Assembly (NCBI GenBank): GCA_028710895.1 | Contig: JAQTTH010000004.1 | Span: forward strand, 186,001 to 250,000 | Origin: Paludibacter sp. | Lineage (GTDB): Bacteria > Bacteroidota > Bacteroidia > Bacteroidales > Paludibacteraceae | DNA length: 64,000 nucleotides | Direction: 5' to 3' | The notes under the pieces: generated by a model | Databases searched by the model: none | Seen by the model: only the letters and a program-made list of their open reading frames with translations | Told to the model about the DNA's origin: nothing | Part shown: piece after piece, positions 1 to 8,847 of the stretch | How positions within the stretch are numbered: position 1 is the stretch's first letter | How the letters are laid out: every line of letters begins with the position of its first letter | Made by a program: the position numbers and the translations under genes

Positions 1-2
1 TG

Positions 3-497
3 ACGAATCCCGATAGACCAAACTTTGTGCAACGAAACAGGATAATTGCCGGACTTTGCGATGCCACGGTTGTGGTTGAATCGGCTGTGCGTGGCGGGGC
101 ACTTATTACGGCCGAAGTAGCAAATGATTATAACAGGGATGTTTTTGCGTTCCCGGGACGCGTAACGGATGAATGGTCGGCTGGGTGTAATGCATTGATT
201 AAGAATAATAAAGCATCGCTGATAGAATCGGCTGTTGATATTCTGAAGTTTATGAATTGGGAAAATCAAAATTCAACTTCAAACCAGTCTGTTCAAATGG
301 CATTGTTCCCGGACCTTTCTGATGAAGAACAAGCAATTGTAACGGCCTTAAGGCAAAATTTAGATGGCTACCAACTAAATGAACTTGCTATTCTTTTGGA
401 GAAACCAATCAGTAAAATTTCGTCCTTATTACTCGAAATGGAATTTAGAGGTGTTGTGAAGTGTTTGCCGGGGAATTTATATAGAATTGTGAAATAA
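3..497 (+). CDS. dprA: DNA processing protein DprA, C-terminal part (5' end outside window)
   Basis: DprA loads RecA on incoming single-stranded DNA during natural transformation. The reading frame is open from the left edge, so the N-terminus is missing and no start is called. Visible are the Rossmann-like core motifs RNRIIAGL, GALITAE, VFAFPGR and GCNALIKNNKA, all typical of the DprA/Smf fold. The last 65 or so residues (from PDLSDEEQAIV) form the winged-helix domain found at the end of many DprA proteins. About 164 residues are present, whereas the family is usually 360 to 380 residues. The next gene starts 53 bases downstream on the same strand. Confidence 0.93.
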   Translation, partial: TNPDRPNFVQRNRIIAGLCDATVVVESAVRGGALITAEVANDYNRDVFAFPGRVTDEWSAGCNALIKNNKASLIESAVDILKFMNWENQNSTSNQSVQMALFPDLSDEEQAIVTALRQNLDGYQLNELAILLEKPISKISSLLLEMEFRGVVKCLPGNLYRIVK

Positions 498-550
498 AAG
501 AATATTTCTTTCCCAAAGTTTGAAACGTTGGGAAAGTAGAATAAGAAAAT

Positions 551-1003
551 ATGTACAGCAAAGAAGAATTAAAGCAATTAAAGAAGGAGTTTTGGGAAGG
601 ATTTGGAACCTATTGCAGCCATATTCCTGCATTGAAAAGGCGAAAGAGCAAGTTTATGTTGTACAATACCAAGATGAAAGGGGTGGAGATGAAATTCGAT
701 GCAACCCGGGATGGTGCATTTGTAATTTTGGAAATAAATCTGCACGATGCCAAAGCACGACTGGAAAAATACGAGCAATTTGAGCAATACAAAACCATTA
801 TGGAAAAACAATTTCCAGAAGGATTGATTTGGGATTTTGCCTATATTCGCGAGTGTGGCACAGAAGTTTGCCGAATTTATACTCAAAAAACAGGAATTGA
901 CCTGCATCGGCGTATTCAGTGGATGGAATTCTATCAGTTTATGTCCGCCGAAATGCTGAAATTGGAAAAAGCATTTAAGCTTGTAAAGGAAGCAATTGAA
1001 TAG
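551..1003 (+). CDS. DUF4268 family protein
   Basis: Cytoplasmic protein of 150 residues with no signal peptide or membrane segment. The sequence is rich in charged residues and aromatics (KKEFWEGFGTYC near the N-terminus, RIQWMEFYQFMSAEM near the C-terminus) and resembles the DUF4268 family, which occurs alone in Bacteroidetes and as a C-terminal domain in some restriction-related proteins elsewhere. Its function is unknown. It lies between dprA and purH on the same strand and could share the dprA transcript. The family call rests on remembered similarity only. Confidence 0.7.
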   Translation: MYSKEELKQLKKEFWEGFGTYCSHIPALKRRKSKFMLYNTKMKGVEMKFDATRDGAFVILEINLHDAKARLEKYEQFEQYKTIMEKQFPEGLIWDFAYIRECGTEVCRIYTQKTGIDLHRRIQWMEFYQFMSAEMLKLEKAFKLVKEAIE

Positions 1004-1111
1004 ATTTGATTTGTATTTGAATTTTTATTCTAAAACGGCTTGCTGTAACTATTTTTGTCTATTTCTGTATCAACTTATTAAATTTAATATCGCCTGAAAA
1101 TCAATGTGTTT

Positions 1112-1147
1112 TTTGTGTCGATAAAACAAGTTTTTTTTGTAATTTTG
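1112..1147 (+). promoter_or_regulatory. Probable purH promoter
   Basis: A Bacteroidetes -7 element, TAATTTTG, lies at 1140-1147, 28 bases before the purH ATG. A TTTG at 1112-1115 is the best -33 candidate, but the spacer is 24 bases instead of the usual 19 to 21, so the -33 assignment is weak. Confidence 0.55.
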
Positions 1148-1175
1148 CATCCCATAAATAAACGAAAAACGTAAA

Positions 1176-2696
1176 ATGGAAAAAAAGCAAATCAAAAGAG
1201 CCTTAGTATCTGTTTATCATAAAGATAAACTTGACATCATTATCAAAAAATTACATGCCGAAGGAGTTGAATTTATCTCTACCGGCGGAACACAATCCTT
1301 TATTGAATCACTTGATATTCCTTGTCGTGCTGTTGAAGATTTGACCGGTTATCCTTCCATTTTGGGCGGTAGAGTAAAAACGCTTCATCCAAAAGTTTTT
1401 GGTGGTATTTTAAATCGTCGCGATTTAGAACTTGACAAAGCTCAGATTGCTGAATACGAAATCCCTGAAATAGACTTAGTTATTGTTGATTTATATCCTT
1501 TCGAAGCCACCGTGGCTGCCGGAGCCGACGAACCAACAACTATCGAAAAAATTGATATCGGCGGTATTTCGCTGATTCGCGCAGCAGCCAAAAACTACAA
1601 TGATGTTGTTATTGTTGCTTCGCAAGACCAATACGAACCTTTGTTCGATATTATTTCGGCTAATGGCGCTGTTACATCGTTGGAAGAACGTCGTTGGTTC
1701 GCCAAAGAAGCTTTTGCAGTTTCTTCGCATTACGATTCAGCTATTTTCAACTACTTTGACGGTCAGGAAGAATCAGCTTTCCGTTACAGCGAAAACAGTT
1801 CAAAAGTGCTTCGCTACGGCGAAAACCCTCACCAACGCGGTGTTTTCTTTGGCAAATTCGACGATATGTTCGAACAATTGCAGGGAAAAGAAATTTCGTA
1901 TAACAACTTGCTTGACATAGACGCAGCCGTTAATTTGATTAACGACTTTGAAGATATTACATTTGCTATTTTGAAGCATAACAACGCTTGTGGTATTGCT
2001 TCGCGCCCGGTATTAGTTGATGCATGGCAAGACGCTTTGGCCGGTGATCCGGTTTCAGCATTTGGTGGTGTGTTGATTACCAACGCCATAATAGACAAAG
2101 CTACGGCTGAAGAAATGAACAAAATCTTCTTCGAAGTGGTTATTGCACCAGATTATGACCTTGAAGCCCTTGAAATTCTGGGACAAAAGAAAAATCGCAT
2201 TATCCTGATTATAAAAGAGGCGAAAGCGAAAACGCAACAATTCCGTTCTATTTTAAACGGTGTGTTGGTTCAGGATAAAGATTCACATACTGAAACAGCT
2301 GATCATTTGAAAGTTGTAACTGAAAAAGCACCAACCGACGAAGAAATTGAAGATTTGTTGTTTGCAAATAAAATTGTAAAACATACAAAATCGAATGCCA
2401 TTGTGTTTGCTAAGAACAAGCAAATGTGTTCAAGCGGTGTAGGTCAGACTTCGCGCGTAGATGCATTGAATCAGGCGATTGATAAAGCTGAGGCATTTAA
2501 ATTTGATTTGAAAGGAGCGGTTATGGCTTCGGATGCATTTTTCCCATTCCCTGATTGCGTACAAATTGCATCAGAGGCAGGGATTACAGCGGTTATTCAA
2601 CCCGGAGGATCAATTAACGATAAGCTTTCAATTGAAAACTGTAACGAAAACGGATTGGCTATGGTAACCACCGGATTCCGTCATTTTAAACATTAA
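1176..2696 (+). CDS. purH: Bifunctional AICAR transformylase / IMP cyclohydrolase
   Basis: Catalyses the last two steps of de novo IMP synthesis: formylation of AICAR with 10-formyl-THF, then ring closure. The N-terminal cyclohydrolase domain (about residues 1-190, MGS-like fold) shows STGGTQSFI and GGRVKTLHPKVFGG. The transformylase domain follows, with LRYGENPHQ, KHNNACGIA, SAFGG and the C-terminal SDAFFPFPD. At 506 residues it is near the family length. The start is the only ATG close to a -7 element, and no strong terminator separates it from mreB 55 bases on. The order purH-mreB recurs in Bacteroidales. Confidence 0.97.
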   Translation: MEKKQIKRALVSVYHKDKLDIIIKKLHAEGVEFISTGGTQSFIESLDIPCRAVEDLTGYPSILGGRVKTLHPKVFGGILNRRDLELDKAQIAEYEIPEIDLVIVDLYPFEATVAAGADEPTTIEKIDIGGISLIRAAAKNYNDVVIVASQDQYEPLFDIISANGAVTSLEERRWFAKEAFAVSSHYDSAIFNYFDGQEESAFRYSENSSKVLRYGENPHQRGVFFGKFDDMFEQLQGKEISYNNLLDIDAAVNLINDFEDITFAILKHNNACGIASRPVLVDAWQDALAGDPVSAFGGVLITNAIIDKATAEEMNKIFFEVVIAPDYDLEALEILGQKKNRIILIIKEAKAKTQQFRSILNGVLVQDKDSHTETADHLKVVTEKAPTDEEIEDLLFANKIVKHTKSNAIVFAKNKQMCSSGVGQTSRVDALNQAIDKAEAFKFDLKGAVMASDAFFPFPDCVQIASEAGITAVIQPGGSINDKLSIENCNENGLAMVTTGFRHFKH

Positions 2697-2751
2697 AACG
2701 AAAAAATATATCGGCTGCTCACCAGGGTGGTTGACATTTAGACACTAAAAT

Positions 2752-3771
2752 ATGGGATTATTTTCATTTACACAGGAAATCGCTATTGACTTAGGAACAG
2801 CCAATACGATTATCATTCACAACGATAAAATTGTTGTTGATGAACCGTCAGTAGTAGCCTTGGACAAACGTACCGATAAATTGATAGCTATCGGGGAGCG
2901 TGCACGCCAAATGCAGGGAAAAGAAAACGAAGGTATTCGCACTGTTCGCCCGTTGCGCGATGGGGTAATTGCCGATTTCTACGCTGCAGAGTTAATGATT
3001 CGTGGTATGATTAAAATGATTCCAACAAAGAATCATCTTTTTTCACCAACGCTTAAAATGGTGGTTTGTATTCCTTCGGGAAGTACCGAGGTGGAAATTC
3101 GTGCGGTACGTGACTCGAGTGAACATGCCGGTGGTCGTGAAGTGTATATGATTTATGAACCAATGGCAGCAGCAATCGGTATTGGTATCGATGTGGAAGC
3201 TCCTAACGGTTGTATGATTGTGGATATAGGTGGTGGTACTACCGAAATCGCGGTTATCTCGTTGGGTGGTATCGTTTCGAACAAATCGATTCGTATTGCA
3301 GGCGACGACCTTACGTTGGACATTGTTGAATACATGGGACGTATGCACAACATTAAAGTGGGTGAACGTACAGCGGAGCTTATCAAAATAAACGTTGGAG
3401 CAGCATTGACTGATTTGGAAGATGCGCCCGAAGATTATATCGTTCACGGTCCAAACCGTATGACGGCTCTACCTATGCAAGTTCCGGTTTCGTATCAGGA
3501 AATTGCTCACTGTTTGGAAAAATCAATTTCGAAAATTGAAGCTGCTATCCTGAGTGCATTGGAACAAACGCCTCCTGAATTGTATGCCGATATTGTTCAA
3601 CGTGGTATTTACTTAGCCGGTGGTGGAGCATTGCTTCGCGGATTGGATAAACGTTTGACCGACAAGTTGAACATTCAATTCCATATTGCAGACGATCCAT
3701 TGCGCGCAGTAGCGCGTGGAACTGGTATCGCGTTGAAAAACGTAGACAAATTCTCGTTCCTGATTCGATAA
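2752..3771 (+). CDS. mreB: Rod shape-determining protein MreB
   Basis: Bacterial actin that forms filaments under the inner membrane and guides the elongasome during side-wall synthesis. The actin-fold motifs are all present: IDLGTANT (phosphate 1), VRPLRDGVIADF, a connecting segment with YEPMAAAIG, DIGGGTTEIAV (phosphate 2) and LAGGGALLRGLDKRL (adenosine). Its 339 residues match the family. It is the first gene of the mreB-mreC-mreD-mrdA-rodA block, which encodes filament, membrane scaffold, transpeptidase and glycosyltransferase of one machine. Confidence 0.98.
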   Translation: MGLFSFTQEIAIDLGTANTIIIHNDKIVVDEPSVVALDKRTDKLIAIGERARQMQGKENEGIRTVRPLRDGVIADFYAAELMIRGMIKMIPTKNHLFSPTLKMVVCIPSGSTEVEIRAVRDSSEHAGGREVYMIYEPMAAAIGIGIDVEAPNGCMIVDIGGGTTEIAVISLGGIVSNKSIRIAGDDLTLDIVEYMGRMHNIKVGERTAELIKINVGAALTDLEDAPEDYIVHGPNRMTALPMQVPVSYQEIAHCLEKSISKIEAAILSALEQTPPELYADIVQRGIYLAGGGALLRGLDKRLTDKLNIQFHIADDPLRAVARGTGIALKNVDKFSFLIR

Positions 3772-3781
3772 AACAAAATTG

Positions 3782-3830
3782 AATTTTCGGTAAGTACAAC
3801 AGGATAATTGTGTACTTATCGAAAATTTTT
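3782..3830 (+). terminator. mreB-mreC intergenic hairpin with T run
   Basis: Seventeen-base arms at 3782-3798 and 3811-3827 pair with one G-U wobble around a 12-base loop, followed directly by a short T run. It looks like an intrinsic terminator or attenuator that would lower mreC-rodA expression relative to mreB, or an RNA processing site. Confidence 0.6.
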
Positions 3831-3873
3831 GTTCTAAAAACATTCATTTTTTCTTTCTGCAGTTTCGGCAATC

Positions 3874-4725
3874 ATGAAGAATCTTATCAATTTTTTGATT
3901 CAGTATAGTGTTGTGTTTTTATTTCTGTTTCTGGAAGTAATCTCATTCACCATGATTGTAAAAAACCAGGAATATCAAAAAAGCATCTTTCTCTCATCGA
4001 GTAATTCTGCCGTTTCGGGCATGTATGAATGGAGCAATTCTGTGGTGGAATTTTTTAAACTCCGCGCTGCAAACGATAACCTATCCGAAGAAAATACTGC
4101 ACTTAAAAACCAGATTATCAACTTGGAAAACAAGTTGTCGACACTGGAACCACGAACCAAAGATTCTATCCATTTCCGCATTCCTCCCGAAATGGAATAT
4201 CAGTTTATCTCTGCAAAAGTTATCAATAGCTCCACCAACAAGTTACAAAACTATATTACGTTGAATAAGGGTACGCGCGATGGCATTCGTCCGGATATGG
4301 GTGTAATTAGCGACGAGGGCGTTGTTGGGATAGTGAAGACAGTCAACGATAAATTTGCTGTTGTAATTCCGATTTTGAATCCCAAAATAGAGATAAACTG
4401 TAAGTTTAAACGCAGCAACTATAGTGGTCCGCTCGATTGGTCGGGCGAAGATTATCGATACGCAAACCTCAAAGATATTGCTCGCCATGTGGAACTTGCA
4501 CTTGGCGATACATTGATTACAAGTGGTTATACAAGTACTTTCCCTGAGGGAATTCCGGTTGGTAATATCGAAGATTTTAAAATTAAAGAAAGTGATGCTT
4601 ACTACAATATTAAAGTGAAACTGGCAGTAAATTTCAGGACACTTTCGCATGTAAAAGTTATCAACTATTTGAATTATAAAGAACAAAAAGACCTTGAAAA
4701 AGCGTCGGAAGAACAGAACAATTGA
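3874..4725 (+). CDS. mreC: Rod shape-determining protein MreC
   Basis: Bitopic inner-membrane scaffold linking cytoplasmic MreB to periplasmic PBP2 and RodA. One N-terminal membrane segment (about residues 7-27, rich in F and L) is followed by a periplasmic coiled coil (about 60-95, DNLSEENTALKNQIINLENK). The MreC beta domain follows, with NSSTNKLQNYITLNKG and the family signature GTRDGIRPDMGVISDEGVVG. At 283 residues it is a normal length. It sits 102 bases after mreB, separated by a hairpin. Confidence 0.95.
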   Translation: MKNLINFLIQYSVVFLFLFLEVISFTMIVKNQEYQKSIFLSSSNSAVSGMYEWSNSVVEFFKLRAANDNLSEENTALKNQIINLENKLSTLEPRTKDSIHFRIPPEMEYQFISAKVINSSTNKLQNYITLNKGTRDGIRPDMGVISDEGVVGIVKTVNDKFAVVIPILNPKIEINCKFKRSNYSGPLDWSGEDYRYANLKDIARHVELALGDTLITSGYTSTFPEGIPVGNIEDFKIKESDAYYNIKVKLAVNFRTLSHVKVINYLNYKEQKDLEKASEEQNN

Positions 4726-4735
4726 CAATTATATC

Positions 4736-4787
4736 ATTTGCAATTTACTATTTAGAGACCTCAAAATGGGAATGGTAAATTGTAAAT
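4736..4787 (+). repeat. mreC-mreD intergenic inverted repeat
   Basis: Arms at 4736-4752 and 4771-4787 can form a 17-bp RNA stem containing two G-U wobbles. The 18-base loop holds a smaller GAG/CTC pairing. There is no T run, so it is more likely a processing or stability hairpin, or a copy of an AT-rich intergenic repeat, than a terminator. Confidence 0.6.
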
Positions 4788-4809
4788 ATCCAAATAGCAA
4801 ATTTAAGAG

Positions 4810-5307
4810 ATGCCCATAGTACTTCAAAATATATTTCGTTTCATACTACTGGTACTTTTTCAAGTGCTGGTGCTGAATAATATCCAGTTTTTGGGATATA
4901 TAAATCCGTATGTATATATTTTGTTTATATTGGCTTTACCCGTACAAACTCCCCGTTGGTTTGCTCTTGTTCTTGCTTTTGCACTCGGACTTACAATAGA
5001 TGCTTTTTCAAATACCATGGGGATGCATGCCTTTGCTGCTGTGATGGTGGCATTTTTACGTAACGGAACTATCAAGTTGTTTACCGCCATTGAAGAAGGT
5101 AATAATCCAACCCCTTCGTTCCATACTTTTGGCGTGAGCGCTTACGTAAAATATGTAGTACTGCTGATATTTGTTCATCATGCTACGCTGTTCTTACTCG
5201 AAGCATTTTCATTCTATCATTTTTGGTTGCTCCTTGCAAAGATTGTACTTAGCTCGTTTGTTACAGTATTACTCGTTTTAGGAATTCAATCGCTAAATAA
5301 AAAATAG
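4810..5307 (+). CDS. mreD: Rod shape-determining protein MreD
   Basis: Polytopic inner-membrane protein of the elongasome, 165 residues with about five hydrophobic segments beginning at residue 8. The segment PRWFALVLAFALGLTIDAFSNTMGMHAFA matches the conserved part of MreD (family pattern GLxxDxxxxxxxGxHA), although the protein as a whole diverges fast. It stands between mreC and mrdA with only 3 bases to mrdA. Position and topology carry the call. Confidence 0.92.
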   Translation: MPIVLQNIFRFILLVLFQVLVLNNIQFLGYINPYVYILFILALPVQTPRWFALVLAFALGLTIDAFSNTMGMHAFAAVMVAFLRNGTIKLFTAIEEGNNPTPSFHTFGVSAYVKYVVLLIFVHHATLFLLEAFSFYHFWLLLAKIVLSSFVTVLLVLGIQSLNKK

Positions 5308-5310
5308 ACG

Positions 5311-7149
5311 ATGATTAACGATACGCTTCAAGGCAGAAGAACAGTGATTGCCATAATCATGTCAGCTGTTATTGTTTTGTATATTTTGCGATTGTTTACT
5401 ATCCAGATTATAGATACGCGATACAAAGAGGGTGCTGATAGTAATGCTTTTCTGAAAAAGACACAATTCCCTCCGCGTGGTCTTATTTATGACCGCAAAC
5501 ACACGCTTCTTGTATATAATAAACCAGCCTACGACATTGCTTTGATAATGCGCGAAATACGAGGCCTTGATACACTCGCATTTTGTAAAGCACTGAATAT
5601 TGATAAAGCTGAGTTTATACAACGAATAGAAGATGTAAAAGACCGCAGAAAGAACCCCGGATACTCAACTTACACCCCACAACTTTTTATGAGTCAGTTG
5701 AGCATTGAAGATATTGCAACGATTCAGCAATCGATGTATAAATTCCCGGGATTTTACATCCAGAACAGAACATTGCGTGAATATGCCTATCCGATTGGAG
5801 CACACGTTTTGGGAAGTATTGGTGAAGTATCGCAGCGTAAAATCGATAATGATGATTATTATAACCGCGGAGATTATGCCGGAAGAGATGGGATAGAATA
5901 TACCTACGAAGAGTCGCTGCGGGGTGAAAAAGGAGTTGAAATTCTGTTGCGCGACGCAAAAGGTCGCATAAAAGGCAAGTTTGAGAATGGGAAAAAAGAC
6001 ATTGCACCCAAAGCCGGTAAAAATCTGACTTTGACGCTCGATATTCAACTTCAACTTTTGGCCGAAGAGCTTTTAAAAGGAAAAATGGGAAGTGTTGTTG
6101 CAATTGAACCGACTACAGGTGAGATACTTGCCATGGTTTCGAACCCTTCTTTTAATCCGGCAATTTTAGTGGGTCGACAACGGTCAAAGAATTATAACGC
6201 ATTGCTTCACGACCCTACTAAGCCGCTCATGAATCGTGCTACTCAGGCACTTTATCCTCCGGGATCTTCTTTTAAAACTGCAGAGGCTTTGGTGTGTCAA
6301 CAAATGGGGGGGATAAATGAGCATACATACTTTCAATGTAACGGAAAGAATTCGTCACCCATTCGTTGTACTCACTCCCATGGATCTCCTGTAAGTTTGC
6401 TGAGTGCCGTAGAGGAAAGTTGTAATCCGTATTTCTGGAATGCATTTAGAGCAACAATTGAAAAAGATGGATATGGTTCACGAAATATTAATTTTAGAAC
6501 CCGCTATGATGAATGGGCCGACAGAATGAAAAGTTTTGGATTAGGCGAAAAGTTTACCGACAGCGATATATATGAGCAATCGCGTGGATATATTCCAACT
6601 CAAAAATACTATAATAAGTTATACAGAGGGGAAACAGGCTGGCGGGCTATAACTATTCGTTCGAATGCTATCGGGCAGGGCGAAGTGTTATCTACTCCAC
6701 TCCAAATGGCTAATTTGATGTGCGCTATTGCCAACGAGGGTTATTATATTAGTCCACATTTGAATCGTTGTGACTCATTGCGGAAGAAAATTCACTATTG
6801 TAAAGTTGATAAAAAATATTTCCCTATCGTATTTGAGGCAATGTGGCGTGTGTTTGATTCGGGAACAGCTGTTGCATCCAAAATTCCGGGCATTGACATG
6901 TGCGGAAAAACTGGCACGGCAGATAATAGTCATGGCAAACCTCACTCTATTTTTGTTGGTTTTGCTCCGCGTGTGCATCCAAAAATTGCAATAGCCGTTG
7001 TTGTTGAAAACGCTGGATTCGGCTCTATGTTTGCTGCACCTATCTTTAGTTTACTGGCGGAACAATATCTCACTGGCAAAATAAAGCGACCTGAATTGCT
7101 TGAACGAACAAAAAATACAGTTACAAACGCATATGTCCAAGAACGTTAG
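5311..7149 (+). CDS. mrdA: Penicillin-binding protein 2 (peptidoglycan D,D-transpeptidase MrdA)
   Basis: Class B PBP that cross-links peptidoglycan in side-wall growth with RodA. One N-terminal membrane anchor (about residues 11-31) is followed by the dimerisation domain, with PPRGLIYDRKHTLLVYNKPAY and the pedestal motif GRDGIEYTYEESLRG. The transpeptidase domain carries all three active-site motifs: SSFK in PPGSSFK, SCN in EESCNPYF, and KTG in CGKTGTADN. The 612-residue length fits. The 3' end overlaps rodA by 17 bases, which suggests coupled translation. Confidence 0.97.
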   Translation: MINDTLQGRRTVIAIIMSAVIVLYILRLFTIQIIDTRYKEGADSNAFLKKTQFPPRGLIYDRKHTLLVYNKPAYDIALIMREIRGLDTLAFCKALNIDKAEFIQRIEDVKDRRKNPGYSTYTPQLFMSQLSIEDIATIQQSMYKFPGFYIQNRTLREYAYPIGAHVLGSIGEVSQRKIDNDDYYNRGDYAGRDGIEYTYEESLRGEKGVEILLRDAKGRIKGKFENGKKDIAPKAGKNLTLTLDIQLQLLAEELLKGKMGSVVAIEPTTGEILAMVSNPSFNPAILVGRQRSKNYNALLHDPTKPLMNRATQALYPPGSSFKTAEALVCQQMGGINEHTYFQCNGKNSSPIRCTHSHGSPVSLLSAVEESCNPYFWNAFRATIEKDGYGSRNINFRTRYDEWADRMKSFGLGEKFTDSDIYEQSRGYIPTQKYYNKLYRGETGWRAITIRSNAIGQGEVLSTPLQMANLMCAIANEGYYISPHLNRCDSLRKKIHYCKVDKKYFPIVFEAMWRVFDSGTAVASKIPGIDMCGKTGTADNSHGKPHSIFVGFAPRVHPKIAIAVVVENAGFGSMFAAPIFSLLAEQYLTGKIKRPELLERTKNTVTNAYVQER

Positions 7150-8599
7150 TATTAAATATGCATTAGACTGGACTACAGTGGCATTTTATGTTGCTTTGGT
7201 TCTTATGGGTTGGATTAGCATCTATGGCGCCAGCTATAATTTTGATCAGTCGAGCATTTTTGACTTTAGTCAGCGTGCAGGATCTCAGTTTATTTGGATA
7301 ATGACAGCATTTGCCATTGGTGGTATGCTGTTATTGGTCGACTCCCGTATGTACGACTTTTTTGCTTATTTTATATATGCATTTGCCATAATACTGTTGA
7401 TATTTACCATTGTTGCACCCAATTCAATTGCACCGGATATTAAGGGTTCCCGTTCGTGGCTGGTATTTGGGCCTGTGCGCTTTCAACCGGCCGAATTAGC
7501 TAAAATAGCAACTGCATTGGCACTCTCAAAGTTTATGAGCTCGTATAACTACAAACTCAAAACATGGAAAGATTTGCTTCCGTTGGGTATGTTTATTCTG
7601 CTCCCAATTGGCCTGATCATACTTCAGCACGAAACAGGTTCAGCACTTGTGTTTTTAGCTTTCCTATTGATGTTCTATCGTGAGGGGATGAATGGAATTG
7701 TACTCCTCTTGGGCACGTTTGCAATTGTACTTTTTGTTATTGTAATACGGTTTAGCAACATACCCATTCAGGTTGATAGAGGTACACTTGGGTTTATTGC
7801 TGCCATGCTCATAATCTTGCTTGTTCAGGTTTTTTATGCTATTTTCTTTGGCCGGAATCAGAAAGAAGCAATCATCCTTTTGCTGGGGAGCGTTGTGGTT
7901 GCAGCCATTTCGTATGTTATAAACATATGGTTTCGTGTCAATTACAACTATATTTCCATCTTTTCGATTGTGGCATCTTGTATTTATTGGATTTTTGTAG
8001 AACTTCTTAATCGTTATAGAAAATACTGGTTCTTGATTTTATTCTCAATAGGGTCTGTCTTGTTTTGCTTTTCGGCAGACTATCTTTTTGAAAAGGTTTT
8101 GCAGCCTCATCAACAGGTTCGTATCAAAGTGTTGCTCAATATGGAAGATGATCCAACAGGTGCCGGATACAATGTAAATCAATCGAAAATTGCTATTGGT
8201 TCGGGTGGTTTTTGGGGAAAAGGTTTCCTGAATGGAACCCAAACCAAACTAAAATATGTACCTGAGCAAGATACCGATTTTATTTTCTGTACGGTTGGCG
8301 AAGAGCACGGCTTTTGGGGTTCAACCCTTGTTTTGGCTCTGTATTGGCTGTTTTTAATGAGATTGCTTAAAATAGCAGAGCGTCAACGTGAAACATTCAA
8401 TCGAGTGTTCGCGTATTGCGTAGCAAGTATCTTCTTCTTCCACCTGACTATCAATGTGGGAATGGTGCTTGGTATTATGCCCGTTATTGGTATCCCACTT
8501 CCATTTTTCAGTTATGGAGGCTCTTCACTTTGGGGTTTCACCATTTTATTGTTTATTCTGCTCAGGCTCGATGCATCCCGGCTTGAGCGAATGTGGTAA
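7133..8599 (+). CDS. rodA: Peptidoglycan glycosyltransferase RodA (SEDS family)
   Basis: Polymerises lipid II into glycan strands as partner of PBP2. Multi-pass membrane protein of the FtsW/RodA/SpoVE family. It shows FGPVRFQPAELAKIATALALSKFM, GLIILQHETGSALVFL, the catalytic-loop region with NQSKIAIGSGGFWGKGFLNGTQ, PEQDTDFIF, and PLPFFSYGGSS near the C-terminus. A frame-consistent upstream ATG exists at 7100, but the ATG at 7133 gives MSKNVSIKYALDW, the usual short N-terminus, and 488 residues. It is the last gene of the block. Confidence 0.95.
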   Translation: MSKNVSIKYALDWTTVAFYVALVLMGWISIYGASYNFDQSSIFDFSQRAGSQFIWIMTAFAIGGMLLLVDSRMYDFFAYFIYAFAIILLIFTIVAPNSIAPDIKGSRSWLVFGPVRFQPAELAKIATALALSKFMSSYNYKLKTWKDLLPLGMFILLPIGLIILQHETGSALVFLAFLLMFYREGMNGIVLLLGTFAIVLFVIVIRFSNIPIQVDRGTLGFIAAMLIILLVQVFYAIFFGRNQKEAIILLLGSVVVAAISYVINIWFRVNYNYISIFSIVASCIYWIFVELLNRYRKYWFLILFSIGSVLFCFSADYLFEKVLQPHQQVRIKVLLNMEDDPTGAGYNVNQSKIAIGSGGFWGKGFLNGTQTKLKYVPEQDTDFIFCTVGEEHGFWGSTLVLALYWLFLMRLLKIAERQRETFNRVFAYCVASIFFFHLTINVGMVLGIMPVIGIPLPFFSYGGSSLWGFTILLFILLRLDASRLERMW

Positions 8600-8776
8600 A
8601 TTTTATTACACATCTTCTCAAGCAAGACTATTTTCCCTGTATCTTCTTTCTTTAATTTGGTATTAATACCTTAGTTGATTCGCAATCAATTAGGTTTATT
8701 TGTGTGCTTCAGCATTTATATCAAAAACAAGATAGTAACAGTCAAAACGTTTATTTTTTAGAGTTTCCTTTCCACC

Positions 8777-8811
8777 TATCTTTGACACATGAACAAAGAA
8801 TTTGTTCATGT
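8777..8811 (+). promoter_or_regulatory. Promoter -7 element followed by a perfect inverted repeat
   Basis: TATCTTTG at 8777-8784 fits the Bacteroidetes -7 consensus, though no clear TTG lies 20 bases upstream. Directly behind it, 11-base perfect arms (8787-8797 and 8801-8811) surround the trinucleotide gaa. The palindrome covers the expected transcription start, as an operator would, or forms the 5' end hairpin of the mRNA of the next gene. Confidence 0.5.
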
Positions 8812-8847
8812 AACCTTATTTTATATAACTTCTAATCATTTTCTATC

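Noticed and set aside
1829-2122. Antisense open frames within purH and other housekeeping genes
   Set aside because: Shadow frames of well-identified genes with no independent support.
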